A DNA stretch of 64,000 nt from Choristoneura fumiferana. Lineage: Eukaryota > Arthropoda > Insecta > Lepidoptera > Tortricidae. The translations under genes were made by a program, and so were the position numbers. Below are positions 42,201 to 51,697 of the stretch, one piece after another. Position 1 is the first letter of the stretch. Each line of letters begins with the position of its first letter. A model generated the notes under the pieces. The model was given only the letters and a program-made list of their open reading frames with translations, searched no databases and was not told where the DNA came from. Where the stretch lies: contig NC_133476.1 in assembly GCF_025370935.1 (NCBI RefSeq), positions 8,360,240 to 8,424,239 on the forward strand. Direction: 5' to 3'.

Positions 42201-45200
42201 AAAAATATGTTGGGGTTCGTATCCATTACAGTCCTCATATGAAGCCATGTGGTCACGTGGAGTATGTGATTGAATACCGCTTTCTATTTTACTTGGGCAA
42301 TGCATTTCAAGAATTCTTTGAGCCGCGTTAACAGTCGAGTCACGAGTTACCAGGAGACATTCTCTATAACAGCTACATAAAACCGTCTCCTAATTGAATT
42401 CGAAAAAAAAAGTTACGTCGAATAATTTTTATGTATACGTACCCGAGCAATTAATCATTTTAACTCCATCTGTGCTCTATGACAGCAGCTATTAGTTGGT
42501 GGTGACAATGGCTTAATTATAATTTATAGCGCAAAGTTTCAATTAAACTAATCATACGAATTAGAAACGGTCGACCGACGTTTTGTGTAAAGATACGTCT
42601 GTTAGTCTCTAGTTTCCGCTACCGTCCCGCAAATGATATGAGTTGTACGGATTGCAGTTCAGGAATAGGCCGCCCACCCGTTCCGGATGCTCCGCCGTGC
42701 CGCGGCTGGCGGATGTAAACACTTTCACGTGGTGCGTCCGCCCTCCTAAAAGATCCCACCGCCTATCGCGCGCTTCCTCCCAACCACGTTTCTATTCCAC
42801 TAATCTCAGCTAGTTGAAAACAGTTTCCACTGTAGCGTGCGACTTGAAAATCGCCATTTTCACCTCGCGATTTCTATTTCAATCTAATTTTCCCGGCGCA
42901 CGGAGAAACCGATCGCTCCAGTTGCGCCGGCTCCGGCCCACGCCACGTCTCTTGCTAGAAAGTATCGTAGAAAGTAAGATCGCGAGTCGAACTCCGCCCA
43001 GTCCATGCATCACTTACGTGCGTCACTTTTTTGCCATTTTTTACCCTGACCGTTGTGTATCAGATCAGCGGATGGACTACTGGAATGCAGCTCGATTTTC
43101 ACCATTATTTATTAATACAATTAGTGCATCGTTGCTTGATTTTTCTAGTATAAAAACAGGAGTTAGTTCGAGCGTATTTTCTAACGAGATTAATCATAAT
43201 TGGTTGTTCCAGTGGCGCACGCAATGAAAGTTTTACTTTTACGATGGATGTCACCGCCGTTCGCGTGGTGCTAGGCTTACTTTCGCCACACACCCGAATA
43301 TCAATTACGTGTTGTGTGCAAGCTCGTTGTGCAATATTTTGGGCAACTTTCACTAGGCGCTGACGCGGCCCGCCTGCGAAATTGTTGCGTTGCTTGTCTG
43401 TCGGTCACAGTAGAAAGTTTCGCGTATTGTTTAATCGACTTCTGCCTACGTGCCGTGCCTAGCAGCTTACGTTCCCATTATAAAACATGGCGTCTGTGCT
43501 GCGCTCCCTGTTTTAATGGCTACTTAATTCCAACTCAATTGTGGTCTAAAGAAATAAGCGATTCGAGCAAAAAGTAGAGTCGCGTGAGAGGAAAAACGAG
43601 TTATTATTAGTAGTTTGTAAAGAATCGCGGGCTTGCTTCGAGCTCTCATGCCATCATAAATAATGTGCTGCGCGGTGAGCGAGGTGCGGGAGAAGCGAGC
43701 GGGGAGGGGAGACGCAAGAGTCAAGGCCGCACGCTGCCCCCGGTCGACGCTCGCGCCCCACTTGTCGCTCTCGGCGCCTCTCGCTCGAGTATCCGACCGT
43801 GGCCGAACGTTGCCGACGCGCCACGAACTAGACCTTCCGTCCGACGCGCGAGCGCAACACACTGAACAGCTGAGGCATAACATAACACACTGACTCGGTC
43901 ATCCGTGCATTCAACTTTTGATTAGCTTTCTTTTTCACGAACTCTGGTTTGATAAAACATTGTAGGTATATTGTGAATCTGGTTAATAGGGTTTTCGATA
44001 GGTACTTACATAAAAATATCCAGAAACGTTCCAATGAAACTCATACAAATTATAGTTCAATTTAAATTTCGCACTTCATCACTTCATTCACAACATGCCT
44101 ACTTATATTTAAATTACACCTGATGTAGTTGGCCTAACTTATCATTTAGACAGTAGGTACGAGTAACATAAAAATAATCCTACAAAATCAAGAATTTAAA
44201 TTGATGTTTGGTACCAATCTTTTAAAATGTATAGTTCTCCGCCTCTTATTAGCATTTGGACAAGTCGGCGAGGACAAACCTGTTAGGCCTGTCCCCGATA
44301 CTTTCACCGGACCGGACGGTTTCGACCATTGCATCATTTGTTATCCACGAAAATGTTATTTAACGCTCGTAATCTTTGTAATCGCGTTTCGAAGGAGGTC
44401 GACGACCGCTCTTATCATCCACTTATTAATAACATAAGTAAAAAAAAAAACTACCAGCGCTCCATAAACATCTCCTGGTATGGTTTGATCTCTTGACTTC
44501 AACCGCTAGGGGTCGTTATCGATAAACCGAATCGTGAAATTCAACCTGACCTCGATACGTGGCTTCGGTAGATCTGAGATTTTACGAACGGATTTGACTT
44601 TTTCTCCAACATCAAAGCATATTTAGTGACTATTGTTAGAAAGAATTCATGAAATTTGCCTACAAGCTGCTACGCCAATGCATGACTCGTATTGTGTGCA
44701 GGTCAGTGTATGAGGTAGGCACTATACTCAAACGGCGATAAAGCGTCGCTCTTGACCTCTTTATTGAGGTATTTTTATCGCTGAACAAACATGTCTGCTC
44801 ATTGCCTACCATTTAATTAGGTTCAACTCAGACGCATTCAATAAAATACCGATGACATTAGCACTAGACATCGTTGACTGCCAATGGCCGCGCGGAGGAG
44901 TGAATGTCTTATGAGATTGGTCGGAGTATGACGAACGGGCAGCCATGGCCTTCAAGCGTGGCTCGAATCCCACGTGGAACTAGTTTTTTGGCGGCGGCCA
45001 TTTCTGTCCGTTGCGCAACACAGGTACAGCAGCGCCGGCCACCGACCCGCGCTGACGACGTCTAATGGATACAATAAAAAAGCAAATAAAATTAATGGGA
45101 CAACGGGCTTAAATTGACCCCTCCCCTGTCTTAAACGTGCTTATTGTCCCTCCGGGTGTTTAATCATCTCTGTTTCGCCTTTTGTTTACGTTACCAAATT

Positions 45201-48200
45201 ACATTGGACACCCACGCTCTTTAGAGACGGAATCCTTTTACGTTTTCCCTTTTACTTTTGAGGTTGTTTTTTTTTTGTTATACGATTAACTACTGTTTCC
45301 GGGTAAACTAATGTACTAGACCAAGTCGCTTTAAATTGTTGTTAAATTACCCCTGCTTACTTTATAAGGAGTTCCGACTGTTTGAGTGACAAATTGCCAT
45401 TACATTTCCATCACCCGAGTCTTCTATGCCTTGAATACGTAAAAGGTCCTGGTCTCTGATTACTATGCGCACCGTCGCCTTAGCCAGCTTTTGTTCGGAC
45501 AGGAAGCGTCCATGTGACTGCCGAAAATCACTTGCATGCATTTCGCTTCACAAATATTTCTTCGACGAAGGAACATCGCCCCGCATGTAAAAATGAAAAA
45601 TAAACTATCTTCACTCGTCCGCCGACTCGACAAATGGTTCATGAAATGTATGCAAATTTTATAGCGTCCGATTTTAGACGTTCTCGGCATCACCGCCTCT
45701 GGGCCACCGGACTCGAGCTCGAATCTTTTTGCGCAGTTGTAGTCGGGTCGAAGTAAACAACATTAATAACAAGAGTTTACCCGCGGCTTCGCACGCGTAA
45801 ACTATTCGATCTGGTAGTTACAATTGAAATTCCGGGATTTTACGAAATTCCTGTGGGAAATCCCAAAATTTATATCATAATCTGCATTGAGGTGTTGTGT
45901 TAAGAAATGGGAATATTGGAATAAAAGTAGCCTATGTGTTATTTCAGACATTCAGCTATCTATCTACATACCAAATTTCACGAAGCCCAGCGTAATCTGG
46001 CGCGCGGCAATGAATGGGTAAAGCCAAAAGCTTTACAGACTGCAATGCAGGATAATGAATAGATTTATTTTTCCCTGAATGGCAACACTGGCATAGATAA
46101 TAGATCGCTCGTTGTTGGCTCGTAATTCGAACTTGTGATTTTATTTTGCTTAATATACAAAATGTACACACCCAATATCATATTTTCTCAAGTTTTCGCG
46201 ATTCCCTAGGTCAAAGAATCGAATTGCTTTAAAATTCCAGAGAAATAATGCGTTGTTTGAGAGGAACGTATCAAAATGGTGTTGTAGAGCGCCATCCTGC
46301 TCTGTCTCGTTTTTTTGTCCCGTTCTGGCGGTTCACTTTTATATTAATAATATTAACATATCTTTTTACTTTGGTACAGGCCGTGAGGAACTGTCGCCAG
46401 CTTCAAGTATAAATGGGTGCAGTACAGATGGCGAGGCACGACGTCAGAAGAAGGGCCCTGCGCCCCGTCAGCAAGAGGAACTGTGTCTGGTATGCGGGGA
46501 CAGAGCCTCCGGATACCACTACAATGCGCTCACGTGTGAAGGGTGTAAAGGTAAGATAACAGAATTACGCGCACGTACAATTACATACCCCGAAATGGGC
46601 CGCATCCATTAGGGACTCCTTATTCCGTATGAACGTAGGTGTAACCTTCATTATTGTTACGACGCCGCACGACTCCTGTTACTAAGCTAGACATTACATT
46701 GTTTGTCCTTGCCCTGCTTGATCGCCCACGAACGTGCCAATTCAGTGCTGAATTGGCGCATTGTGTCGACGTGGCTGTTGTAAGCTGCGCGTGCATTTTG
46801 TATTCATATAGTCGAGACGAGACGTCACAATAGCTGTCTGCACCGCGTCTACCTCTTGATTCTCTGACGCCTATCGGGCATCGGCGCCAACCTTCACCGG
46901 AATATAGCCCTAGCTTCATCATTTGATAGACAGCAGAACTCACTTCAAAGCTGGCCGTTGAAACATTAGAGCTCGAAGTACAACAGTCATTTTTATAGTT
47001 CAGTTATGAAATTCTACGTCCAGATTTCTAATGTAACTGTCCCAAATAAAAAAAAGAGAAACCTCCCTACGTATCGTACTAAGACACACGAGACTTATGA
47101 AGTCAGTGTCCTAAAATGTATCCGGCATTTATTCTGAATCAGATTCATTTGAATATCACTTTGGCCTCTAATTTTCTTGCACGTAGCTATAAGATCATTG
47201 CTACCGAAACCACGGCCGTGCACGCGCTGTCAATGACCCTTGCCTTTCAGCCAACCTTTGCGTAGGAACGTATTTGTTTCGAAGTACCAATACATTGAGA
47301 TAACAATACGTTTCGCAAAAACAATCAAGTCATAATTTGCGACTACCTATAAGGAAAAAATATGATTGCACAATGTAATAAAAATACTTATTTCTATTTC
47401 CAGGGTTCTTCAGACGGAGTGTTACCAAAAATGCGGTTTATATTTGTAAATTCGGTCACGCTTGCGAAATGGACATGTACATGCGACGGAAATGCCAGGA
47501 GTGCCGCCTGAAGAAGTGCTTAGCTGTAGGCATGAGGCCTGAGTGCGTAGTACCCGAGACTCAGTGCGCCATGAAGCGGAAAGAGAAGAAAGCACAGAAG
47601 GAGAAGGACAAACTGCCTGTCAGCACGACGACGGTGGACGACCACATGCCGCCCATTATGCAGTGTGAACCTCCACCTCCTGAAGCAGCAAGGATTGTAA
47701 GTCACAGTTTCTAAAAAAAGCATAGGTACACTAAATAAATTGTTCTAATATTCAGTGGTCCACGTGTTTAGTCTTTTTATCGACCGCAATATCTGGTGTG
47801 ACAAGACCTTAAACTATTTTGGAACGGGCACGGGCACATATACTTAAACATATTAAGGGAACGCCTGTATTTATAAAATGTCAATCTAATCAGGCTTTGT
47901 TTTGCGGGGTATGTCTATGAATGTAATTTTCCGCAACCACACTTGGAAGATGACAAATGCCATGTATGATGGATGAATATATATTCACATGCAAAGCCCC
48001 AAACCCACCAACTGCTTCCAAATAGATCAATATTATCCTAAAGCACAGACCCAACCGTCTCAACCGTCAACAAACTCGCGTGTCGTTTGTTTATACCACG
48101 TCCTTTTTAAGGATTGAACTCTCGACCAATTTAACTAATTAGGTATTTCATTTGTTTGCTTTCTACACGAAGCCAATTTCTTTTCAGCACGAAGTGGTCC

Positions 48201-50175
48201 CAAGGTTTCTCTCCGACAAGCTGTTGGAGACAAACCGGCAGAAAAACATCCCCCAGTTGACAGCCAACCAGCAGTTCCTTATCGCCAGGCTCATCTGGTA
48301 CCAGGACGGGTACGAGCAGCCTTCTGATGAAGATTTGAAGAGGATTACGCAGGTAATGTGTCACTAATAACTTACATGAAACCAGCTTTTACAAATACCA
48401 TAAAATATTAAGCGGTGCTTCTCTAACTTATATAGTCCTTTAAAGCTCGCGTAGTTCTCAATTACGCTGGTTATGGAAGCGAAAACAATCTTAGAGGCTC
48501 TTCTAATGGTTCATGAACGTTCGATTATTTCGTTCAAACTCAGATTCATGGCATCATTGCCATGGCCTCGTACAGTCACCTGAATTAATATCTGCCACAG
48601 CGACGTGTGCAATAATATCTGACACGACCTACCAACCCTAGAAAAAGAGTCATATCTGATATTTATGTACCTACACTTTGTCAGATATTGGTGCTGGTGA
48701 TTGCATATATTTATTGCCATCCGAGATACGTTAATATTTTGCAGACAGTAGAGGCTTTTGAAATTCTCGATTTACAAGGCTTTGGCACGAGTTCCATTAA
48801 TGATACTATTTCAGACGTGGCAGCAAGCGGACGATGAAAACGAAGAGTCGGACACTCCCTTCCGCCAGATCACAGAGATGACTATCCTCACGGTCCAACT
48901 TATCGTGGAGTTCGCGAAGGGATTGCCAGGGTTCGCCAAGATCTCGCAGCCTGATCAAATTACGCTGCTTAAGGTAATAATTACAACAAATTATATTATT
49001 TTGCTAGCCTGCAACCCTAAATTGTTCTTAACAAAGTGACATTCAAAATTTGTTATGTTGTACGTTACAGACAGACACATAGCGCTCAAACTTATAACAC
49101 CCCTCTTTTTGCGTCGGGGGTTAAAAATGAAAATAAATACAAATACACAGAAAGGAGAGCAAAGGCGACAATGATAATAATGACATTGTATTTTGCTTTA
49201 TAGAATCACATTTTTCTAAAACTAAAACACTAACTTCTAGACTCAACAACAATAACTTCAAGAAGAAGAAGGGTCTTTGAATAATTTTATATACAATATA
49301 ATCTGTACAATCCACAGGCTTGCTCAAGTGAGGTAATGATGCTCCGAGTCGCGCGACGATACGATGCGGCCTCAGACAGTGTTCTGTTCGCGAACAACCA
49401 AGCGTACACTCGCGACAACTACCGCAAGGCTGGCATGGCCTACGTCATCGAGGATCTACTGCACTTCTGCCGGTGCATGTACTCTATGGCGTTGGACAAC
49501 ATCCATTACGCGCTGCTCACGGCTGTCGTCATCTTTTCTGGTAAGTTAAACAGAATCGGAAACGAATGTCAGTATTTACATCATCTTCTTATCAGATGAC
49601 AAAGGACAGTTGCTAAAAATACTTCTCTCTCAGAAAAAGATCAGCAACTCTGCTCTGCCGCTAGCCCGCTACCCAGCGACTTTGCAGGGGGAGGGGATTA
49701 TGTAAATGTATTCACCAACAAGAATGCAACTCTTAAACCGTGTTGATGTTACTGATGTATGACTTATGAGAACTATTATGTATTCATCTTCAATAAAAAG
49801 ACTTTGAATAAAGAAGTGAACATTTTGAGATTTCGACCCGCCACAAAGCTTAATAGTTAATCCTTGCCCGTTTCAGACCGGCCAGGGTTGGAGCAGCCGC
49901 AACTGGTGGAAGAGATCCAGCGGTACTACCTGAATACGCTCCGCATCTATATCCTGAACCAGCTGAGCGGGTCGGCGCGTTCGTCCGTCATATACGGCAA
50001 GATCCTCTCAATCCTCTCTGAGCTACGCACGCTCGGCATGCAAAACTCCAACATGTGCATCTCCCTCAAGCTCAAGAACAGAAAGCTGCCGCCTTTCCTC
50101 GAGGAGATCTGGGATGTGGCGGACATGTCGCACACCCAACCGCCGCCTATCCTCGAGTCCCCCACGAATCTCTAG
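14979..50175 (+). CDS. EcR: Ecdysone receptor, isoform B1 (seven coding exons)
   Basis: Nuclear receptor for 20-hydroxyecdysone. It acts in the nucleus as a heterodimer with USP/RXR and switches on moulting and metamorphosis genes. Exons: 14,979-15,294; 46,380-46,550; 47,404-47,696; 48,188-48,352; 48,815-48,973; 49,318-49,540; 49,877-50,175. All splice phases agree and give 541 aa plus stop. Domains: B1-specific A/B region 1-105; DNA-binding domain 141-206 with eight zinc-binding cysteines and P-box EGCKG at 159-163; hinge about 207-260; ligand-binding domain from HEVVPRF at 261 to the C-terminus; AF-2 helix with PPFLEEIWDV near 514-523. The N-terminus MRRRWSNNGG and the B1 body are diagnostic of lepidopteran EcR-B1. 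Length is close to other moth EcR-B1 proteins. The upstream in-frame extension begins at GTG, so 14,979 is the first ATG. No frameshift or missing key residue was seen. Confidence 0.97.
16365..18218. mobile_element. 1.85-kb TIR element with TTAT target duplication
   Basis: Inverted termini GGGTAAGGCCGCGAATTTT (left) and AAAATTCGCGGCCTTACCC (right) are flanked by the direct repeat TTAT at 16,361-16,364 and 18,219-18,222. The interior carries many CGTTACG/CGTAACG motifs on both strands (near 16,551, 16,757, 17,096-17,165 and 18,140), which could be subterminal binding repeats. A non-LTR fragment is nested at 17,560-17,852. No intact transposase; a 61-codon minus-strand frame (16,723-16,908) is unassigned. 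Probably non-autonomous. Confidence 0.75.
17560..17852 (+). mobile_element. Non-LTR retroelement 3' fragment with A-tail, copy 1
   Basis: Shares long stretches with 37,783-38,030 (reverse) and 58,058-58,222, including TGAAATTACTGGCACGTGAG and ATGGGCGGTGGTGATCTC. It ends CCATCCAGTCGAATAAAAAA, an A-rich 3' tail. It is inserted within the 16,365-18,218 element and is therefore younger than it. Confidence 0.7.
20903..21057. mobile_element. Small inverted-repeat element (CCTCCTAACG ends)
   Basis: The left part (AGTTTATATTATTGCATATA then GCCTCCTAACG) and the right part (GGGCGTTAGGAGGATAGTAT then AAAACTT) form imperfect inverted repeats about 150 bp apart. No coding capacity. A MITE is the simplest reading. 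Confidence 0.5.
22851..22960 (-). mobile_element. Non-LTR retroelement 3'-end fragment
   Basis: Contains AACTCTTTATTGTTCATAAA followed downstream by ACAAAGGCGGACTTATCCCT and CTTCCAGTTAACCTTTGAACG. I recognise this arrangement as a recurrent 3'-end segment of non-LTR elements in lepidopteran genomes, read here in reverse. No ORF is preserved. The assignment rests on recognition, not a database comparison. Confidence 0.45.
23085..23180. promoter_or_regulatory. CpG-rich island with initiator-like TCAGTC
   Basis: A short CpG-dense block (GTCGAGCGCGCGTCGCGC and neighbours) in AT-rich intron. It is followed by TTAGTTCAGTCTATT, whose TCAGT at 23,161-23,165 matches the arthropod initiator. It could be an alternative transcription start within EcR intron 1. 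No translatable exon joining to exon 2 in frame was found. Inference only. Confidence 0.3.
24018..24050 (+). repeat. 5' fragment of the 'GGTTCCGTA' dispersed repeat
   Basis: AGCTCGCCTCGCGTACCGAG then GGTTCCGCA corresponds to the start of the repeat family seen complete at 51,698-52,216. It abuts the MITE at 24,056. Confidence 0.45.
24056..24230. mobile_element. MITE with GTACCATCAGCCAAATA termini
   Basis: The left terminus GTACCATCAGCCAAATATGT (24,056) then GGTCTACCA, and its inverted partner TGGTAGACCACTTATTTGG then CTGATGGTAC ending at 24,230, form about 29-bp near-perfect inverted repeats. Total length is 175 bp with no ORF. Confidence 0.75.
31530..32030 (-). pseudogene. 3' end of a CR1/Jockey-type non-LTR retrotransposon
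   Basis: The minus strand encodes the C-terminal end of a reverse-transcriptase ORF (about 32,020 down to 31,806): SKNVLGMTPKIFNKLP, FKKALKDFL and KAYYSVNEYL. This resembles the KLP...FK..LK.FL...AYYSV.E pattern at the ORF2 C-terminus of CR1/Jockey-clade elements. A roughly 245-nt 3' UTR follows and ends in TTATC/TTTATC tandem units (31,530-31,560). It is 5'-truncated and dead, and is nested in the larger inverted-repeat element. Confidence 0.7.
32130..32357 (+). repeat. Dispersed lepidopteran retroposon (TTCGCCCGCGTGG...), copy 1
   Basis: Starts near CTGCGGCTTCGCCCGCGTGG, contains GATAAAAGGTAGCCTATGTC and CAAAATCACGTCGATC, and ends CACTTTCGCATTTATAATAT then TAGTATGG. An inverted copy of the same family is at 63,370-63,605, and diverged relatives are at 33,035-33,275 and 45,775-46,000. 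It has the size of a SINE or a truncated RTE-type end; the family name is not certain. Confidence 0.65.
33035..33275 (-). repeat. Diverged relative of the TTCGCCCGCG retroposon
   Basis: Reads in reverse. It begins at the TTTAATATTATAAACGTGAA side, has CTGTCTGTCTGACTG and AACATAGGCTACTTTTTATC, and ends near CGGGGCAACAGCTAATTATA. The layout is the same as at 63,370-63,605 but with low identity. Confidence 0.55.
35495..35917. mobile_element. TIR element with TGAGGGCTATCG ends
   Basis: The left end TGAGGGCTATCG (35,495) and right end CGATAGCCCTCA (to 35,917) are inverted. Inside each, TAGA(T/G)GGCGC-type motifs are also inverted (35,523-35,533 and 35,884-35,894). The right flank is TTAA. The left flank is CCAA, so a TTAA duplication cannot be claimed. 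Non-autonomous, 423 bp. Confidence 0.65.
36155..36360 (+). repeat. Dispersed repeat ending GGGGGTTAAAAAT
   Basis: Contains TCAAAAACGGCTGAACCG and ends CCCTCTTTTTGCGTGGGG then GGGTTAAAAATC. A truncated copy with the same end is in EcR intron 5 (49,066-49,128). No ORF. Confidence 0.55.
37783..38030 (-). mobile_element. Non-LTR retroelement 3' fragment with A-tail, copy 2
   Basis: Reverse orientation. The T-run at 37,788-37,804 is its A-tail. GGATGGCGAACGAGCAAGTG, AGAGATCACCACCGCCCAT and GCAAGCACTGCTGCTTCACG match the reverse complements of the copies at 17,560 and 58,058. Confidence 0.7.
38497..38557. repeat. Perfect-armed hairpin with 5-nt bulge
   Basis: TTAGAGCAACACGGGCTTCC then TA pairs with TAGGAAGCCCATGTCGTG then TTGCTCTAA. 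The arms are identical apart from a 5-nt insertion in the right arm. The loop is about 12 nt. It sits within a dispersed-repeat neighbourhood (ACTTGCATTGTCATCC, ACCAAATTTCAAGCC upstream). Confidence 0.7.
42640..42985. promoter_or_regulatory. CpG-rich island A in EcR intron 1
   Basis: GC-rich segment (GATGCTCCGCCGTGCCGCGG and nearby) 3.5 kb before the first common exon. A 137-codon frame across 42,814-43,227 starts at TTG and shows no family resemblance, so I do not call it a gene. It could be an alternative promoter, first exon or enhancer. Inference from composition only. Confidence 0.3.
43650..43880. promoter_or_regulatory. CpG-rich island B in EcR intron 1
   Basis: About 230 bp of strongly GC/CpG-rich sequence in AT-rich intron, comparable in composition to the EcR-B1 promoter at 14.5-14.7 kb. 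Open frames occur on both strands here, as expected when GC content is high, and none has a recognisable domain. It is followed by ACACACTGACTCGG. It is the best site in the intron for an additional EcR promoter, but no exon could be proved. Confidence 0.35.
45775..46000 (+). repeat. Diverged TTCGCCCGCG-type retroposon
   Basis: Starts TTACCCGCGGCTTCGCACGC, contains AAAGTAGCCTATGTGTTAT and ends near ACATACCAAATTTCACGAAG. It belongs to the dispersed repeat family seen at 32,130, diverged, about 400 bp before EcR exon 2. Confidence 0.55.
46380..46550 (+). CDS. EcR: EcR exon 2 (common region, first zinc finger)
   Basis: Acceptor TTTGGTACAG, donor TGTAAAG|GTAAGA. Encodes GREELSPASSINGCSTDGEA and the first zinc finger CLVCGDRASGYHYNALTCEG then CK, ending inside the P-box (residues 106-163). 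The exon break after CKG is the usual nuclear-receptor position. Confidence 0.96.
46551..47403 (+). other. EcR: EcR intron 2 (853 bp)
   Basis: Starts GTAAGA and ends ATTTCCAG. The only item noted is CTGTCAATGACCC at 47,227-47,239, matching 11 of 13 positions of the EcRE consensus. The minus-strand frame at 46,620-46,943 is not a gene. Confidence 0.85.
47404..47696 (+). CDS. EcR: EcR exon 3 (second zinc finger and hinge)
   Basis: Begins GFFRRSVTKNAVYICKFGHA and completes the DNA-binding domain with CQECRLKKCLAVGM. It then enters the basic hinge KRKEKKAQKEKDKLPVSTTT and MPPIMQCEPPPPEAARI. The donor ATT|GTAAGT is phase 0. Residues 163-260. Confidence 0.96.
47697..48187 (+). other. EcR: EcR intron 3 (491 bp)
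   Basis: GTAAGT...TTTTCAG. No repeat or other feature recognised. Confidence 0.85.
48188..48352 (+). CDS. EcR: EcR exon 4 (start of ligand-binding domain)
   Basis: Encodes HEVVPRFLSDKLLETNRQKN and LTANQQFLIARLIWYQDGYE to RITQ (residues 261-315). Exactly 55 codons. Donor CAG|GTAATG. Confidence 0.95.
48353..48814 (+). other. EcR: EcR intron 4 (462 bp)
   Basis: GTAATG...TATTTCAG. Contains CAGATTCATGGCATCATTGC-type unique sequence. Nothing further recognised. Confidence 0.8.
48815..48973 (+). CDS. EcR: EcR exon 5 (ligand-binding domain)
   Basis: Encodes TWQQADDENEESDTPFRQIT and VQLIVEFAKGLPGFAKIS then QPDQITLLK, the nuclear-receptor signature region around helices 3-5 (residues 316-368). Donor AAG|GTAATA. 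Confidence 0.95.
48974..49317 (+). other. EcR: EcR intron 5 (344 bp) with repeat fragment
   Basis: GTAATA...CCACAG. Contains a truncated dispersed repeat at 49,066-49,128 (ACACCCCTCTTTTTGCGTCG then GGGGTTAAAAATG), the same family as 36,155-36,360. Confidence 0.8.
49318..49540 (+). CDS. EcR: EcR exon 6 (ligand-binding domain)
   Basis: Encodes ACSSEVMMLRVARRYDAASD, NNQAYTRDNYRKAGMAYVIE and ALDNIHYALLTAVVIFS (residues 369-442 plus a split codon). These contain ecdysteroid-pocket helices. Donor TCTG|GTAAGT, phase 1. Confidence 0.95.
49541..49876 (+). other. EcR: EcR intron 6 (336 bp)
   Basis: GTAAGT...GTTTCAG. No feature recognised. Confidence 0.8.
49877..50175 (+). CDS. EcR: EcR exon 7 (C-terminal LBD and AF-2)
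   Basis: Encodes DRPGLEQPQLVEEIQRYYLN, YILNQLSGSARSSVIYGKIL and the activation helix LPPFLEEIWDVADM, ending ESPTNL with TAG at 50,173-50,175. The ending is typical of moth EcR. Confidence 0.96.
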
Positions 50176-51020
50176 CCCCTGCGCGCACGCATCGCCGATG
50201 CCGCGTCCGGCCGCGGCCTGCTCTGAGCGGCCGCCGGCGACGCCGCGCCACCGAGGAGAGAACGCTCATAGACTGGCTAGTTTTAGTGAAGTGCACGGAC
50301 ACTTTAGTCGGACGTGATGAATGTATTTATAAGGATTGTGCAAATTTTAAAACACTTAAGAAGAGCGCCAGCGCGCTCCCTTTCGTATGTATTCGGTGAC
50401 CGACGACGAATGCGCGGGAGATTAGTGAATATATGTGTTGTTGAACGTTTGGAGAATATATATTTAGTGTTGATCGTTGGGCGGCGGCGCGAGTCGCCGC
50501 TGCCGCTTATTTCATTGACGACTGGATACTGAGTTGGTCACTCGGATACGACTGTATGATAAGACTTCGTCAATAAGTACACCTCCTAAATTAATCATAC
50601 GTACATACACTACGAGAGTTTATAGAGAAAAAAGTAATATATGAAGAATGTTTCTATTGGATGAAAAGTTAAATAGTTATGTTTATTTATTTACCAAAAT
50701 TAACTATACGTTGATTGACCTTTTCGACTTATATATAATTATATATATATATATTGTGATGAGCCGCTGCGCCGGTTCGTTTGTATTTAGTGTATGTCAG
50801 ACATGTTATCTTTAGTTCAGATTCATGTTCCAGTGTCCTGTGCCCGCGTCCCTCGATTAGACGAGTAATTATAATTTATTGCTGTGATTACATTTTAACA
50901 TGTTAAAATATCTTACTTAGGCGGAAATAAGTGTGTCTTATTACGTATATAAATTCTACTGCCGTCGGTTGCTTTCATAAAAGCATTTGGAGTCTCGTCT
51001 CTCTGTTAAGGTACCTTTGT

Positions 51021-51033
51021 AATAAATAATAAA
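51021..51033 (+). terminator. EcR: Proximal EcR poly(A) signal (two AATAAA)
   Basis: AATAAATAATAAA gives two overlapping-range AATAAA hexamers, 846 nt after the stop codon and before the dispersed repeat. Confidence 0.45.
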
Positions 51034-51697
51034 TATTCGTTTCTGATTTGACATTCGCAGCGCCCAAGTTGCACTTAGTCGCGCTTGCTAACAAGTTGAC
51101 ACATAGCCGCAGTACAACATTCTCACACTATACACCTCAATAATTAGAAATAATTATAAACCATAACATGTAATCGTCACTGCTTTGTTTTACAAATATT
51201 TTGCTTGAAACAAATGCATAGAAACACGTAATGTGTGTGTCGTATTTATTTTTCTAATTAAGGAATATGGAGGCAGGTTTGACTGTTTCACTACTCATAA
51301 CTTTGACTATTGAAATACTTAAATTATTTAAACTTTTTCTACTTATTAAATACATGCAGTTGCGTGCATGATAAAGGCAGCTGTTATGTAGGTTCAAAAG
51401 TGTATAGCGAGGTAGTGGTTGAAAAAATTATCCCTAGATGTTTATTTGGTTGTCTGATTAGCTACACGTTCAGATTCTCTGTAGTAATTTTTTCATGAAG
51501 TACAAACTGGCAGCTAAGTTTTTTTGTGTCTGTAGCTTGAAAAAAAAAGTCAAGTTATACATTTAGCCGAGCTTACTCTATGGGAACAATGTAAGGTAGG
51601 CACGAAGTGTTAAAGTCGACATGCACGCAACGCGTATGTAAACAGCTAAGGAAATATACACATCTGCCTCTACTTAAATTAGTAAACTGTAATTATC

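Larger units (their letters stand above)
15295..46379 (+). other. EcR: EcR intron 1 (31 kb)
   Basis: Separates the B1-specific exon from the common region and ends TTTGGTACAG|G. I found no convincing coding exon inside, including no EcR-A N-terminal exon. Contents I can support are listed separately: several DNA transposons and MITEs, non-LTR fragments, dispersed repeats and three CpG-rich islands. The remaining stretches (for example 15,295-16,360, 18,223-20,900, 25,000-30,500 and 38,560-42,600) are AT-rich with nothing recognisable. Confidence 0.85.

Noticed and set aside
42814..43227. 137-codon plus-strand frame in EcR intron 1
   Set aside because: It starts at TTG, has no recognisable domain, and is favoured by GC-rich composition.
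43524..43883. Overlapping frames on both strands in CpG island B
   Set aside because: Frames open on several strands at once reflect GC content. No family resemblance.
44965..44995. B-box-like GGCTCGAATCCCACG suggesting a tRNA
   Set aside because: No A-box or cloverleaf could be built around it.
46620..46943. 107-codon minus-strand frame in EcR intron 2
   Set aside because: Within a well-defined intron, with no domain.
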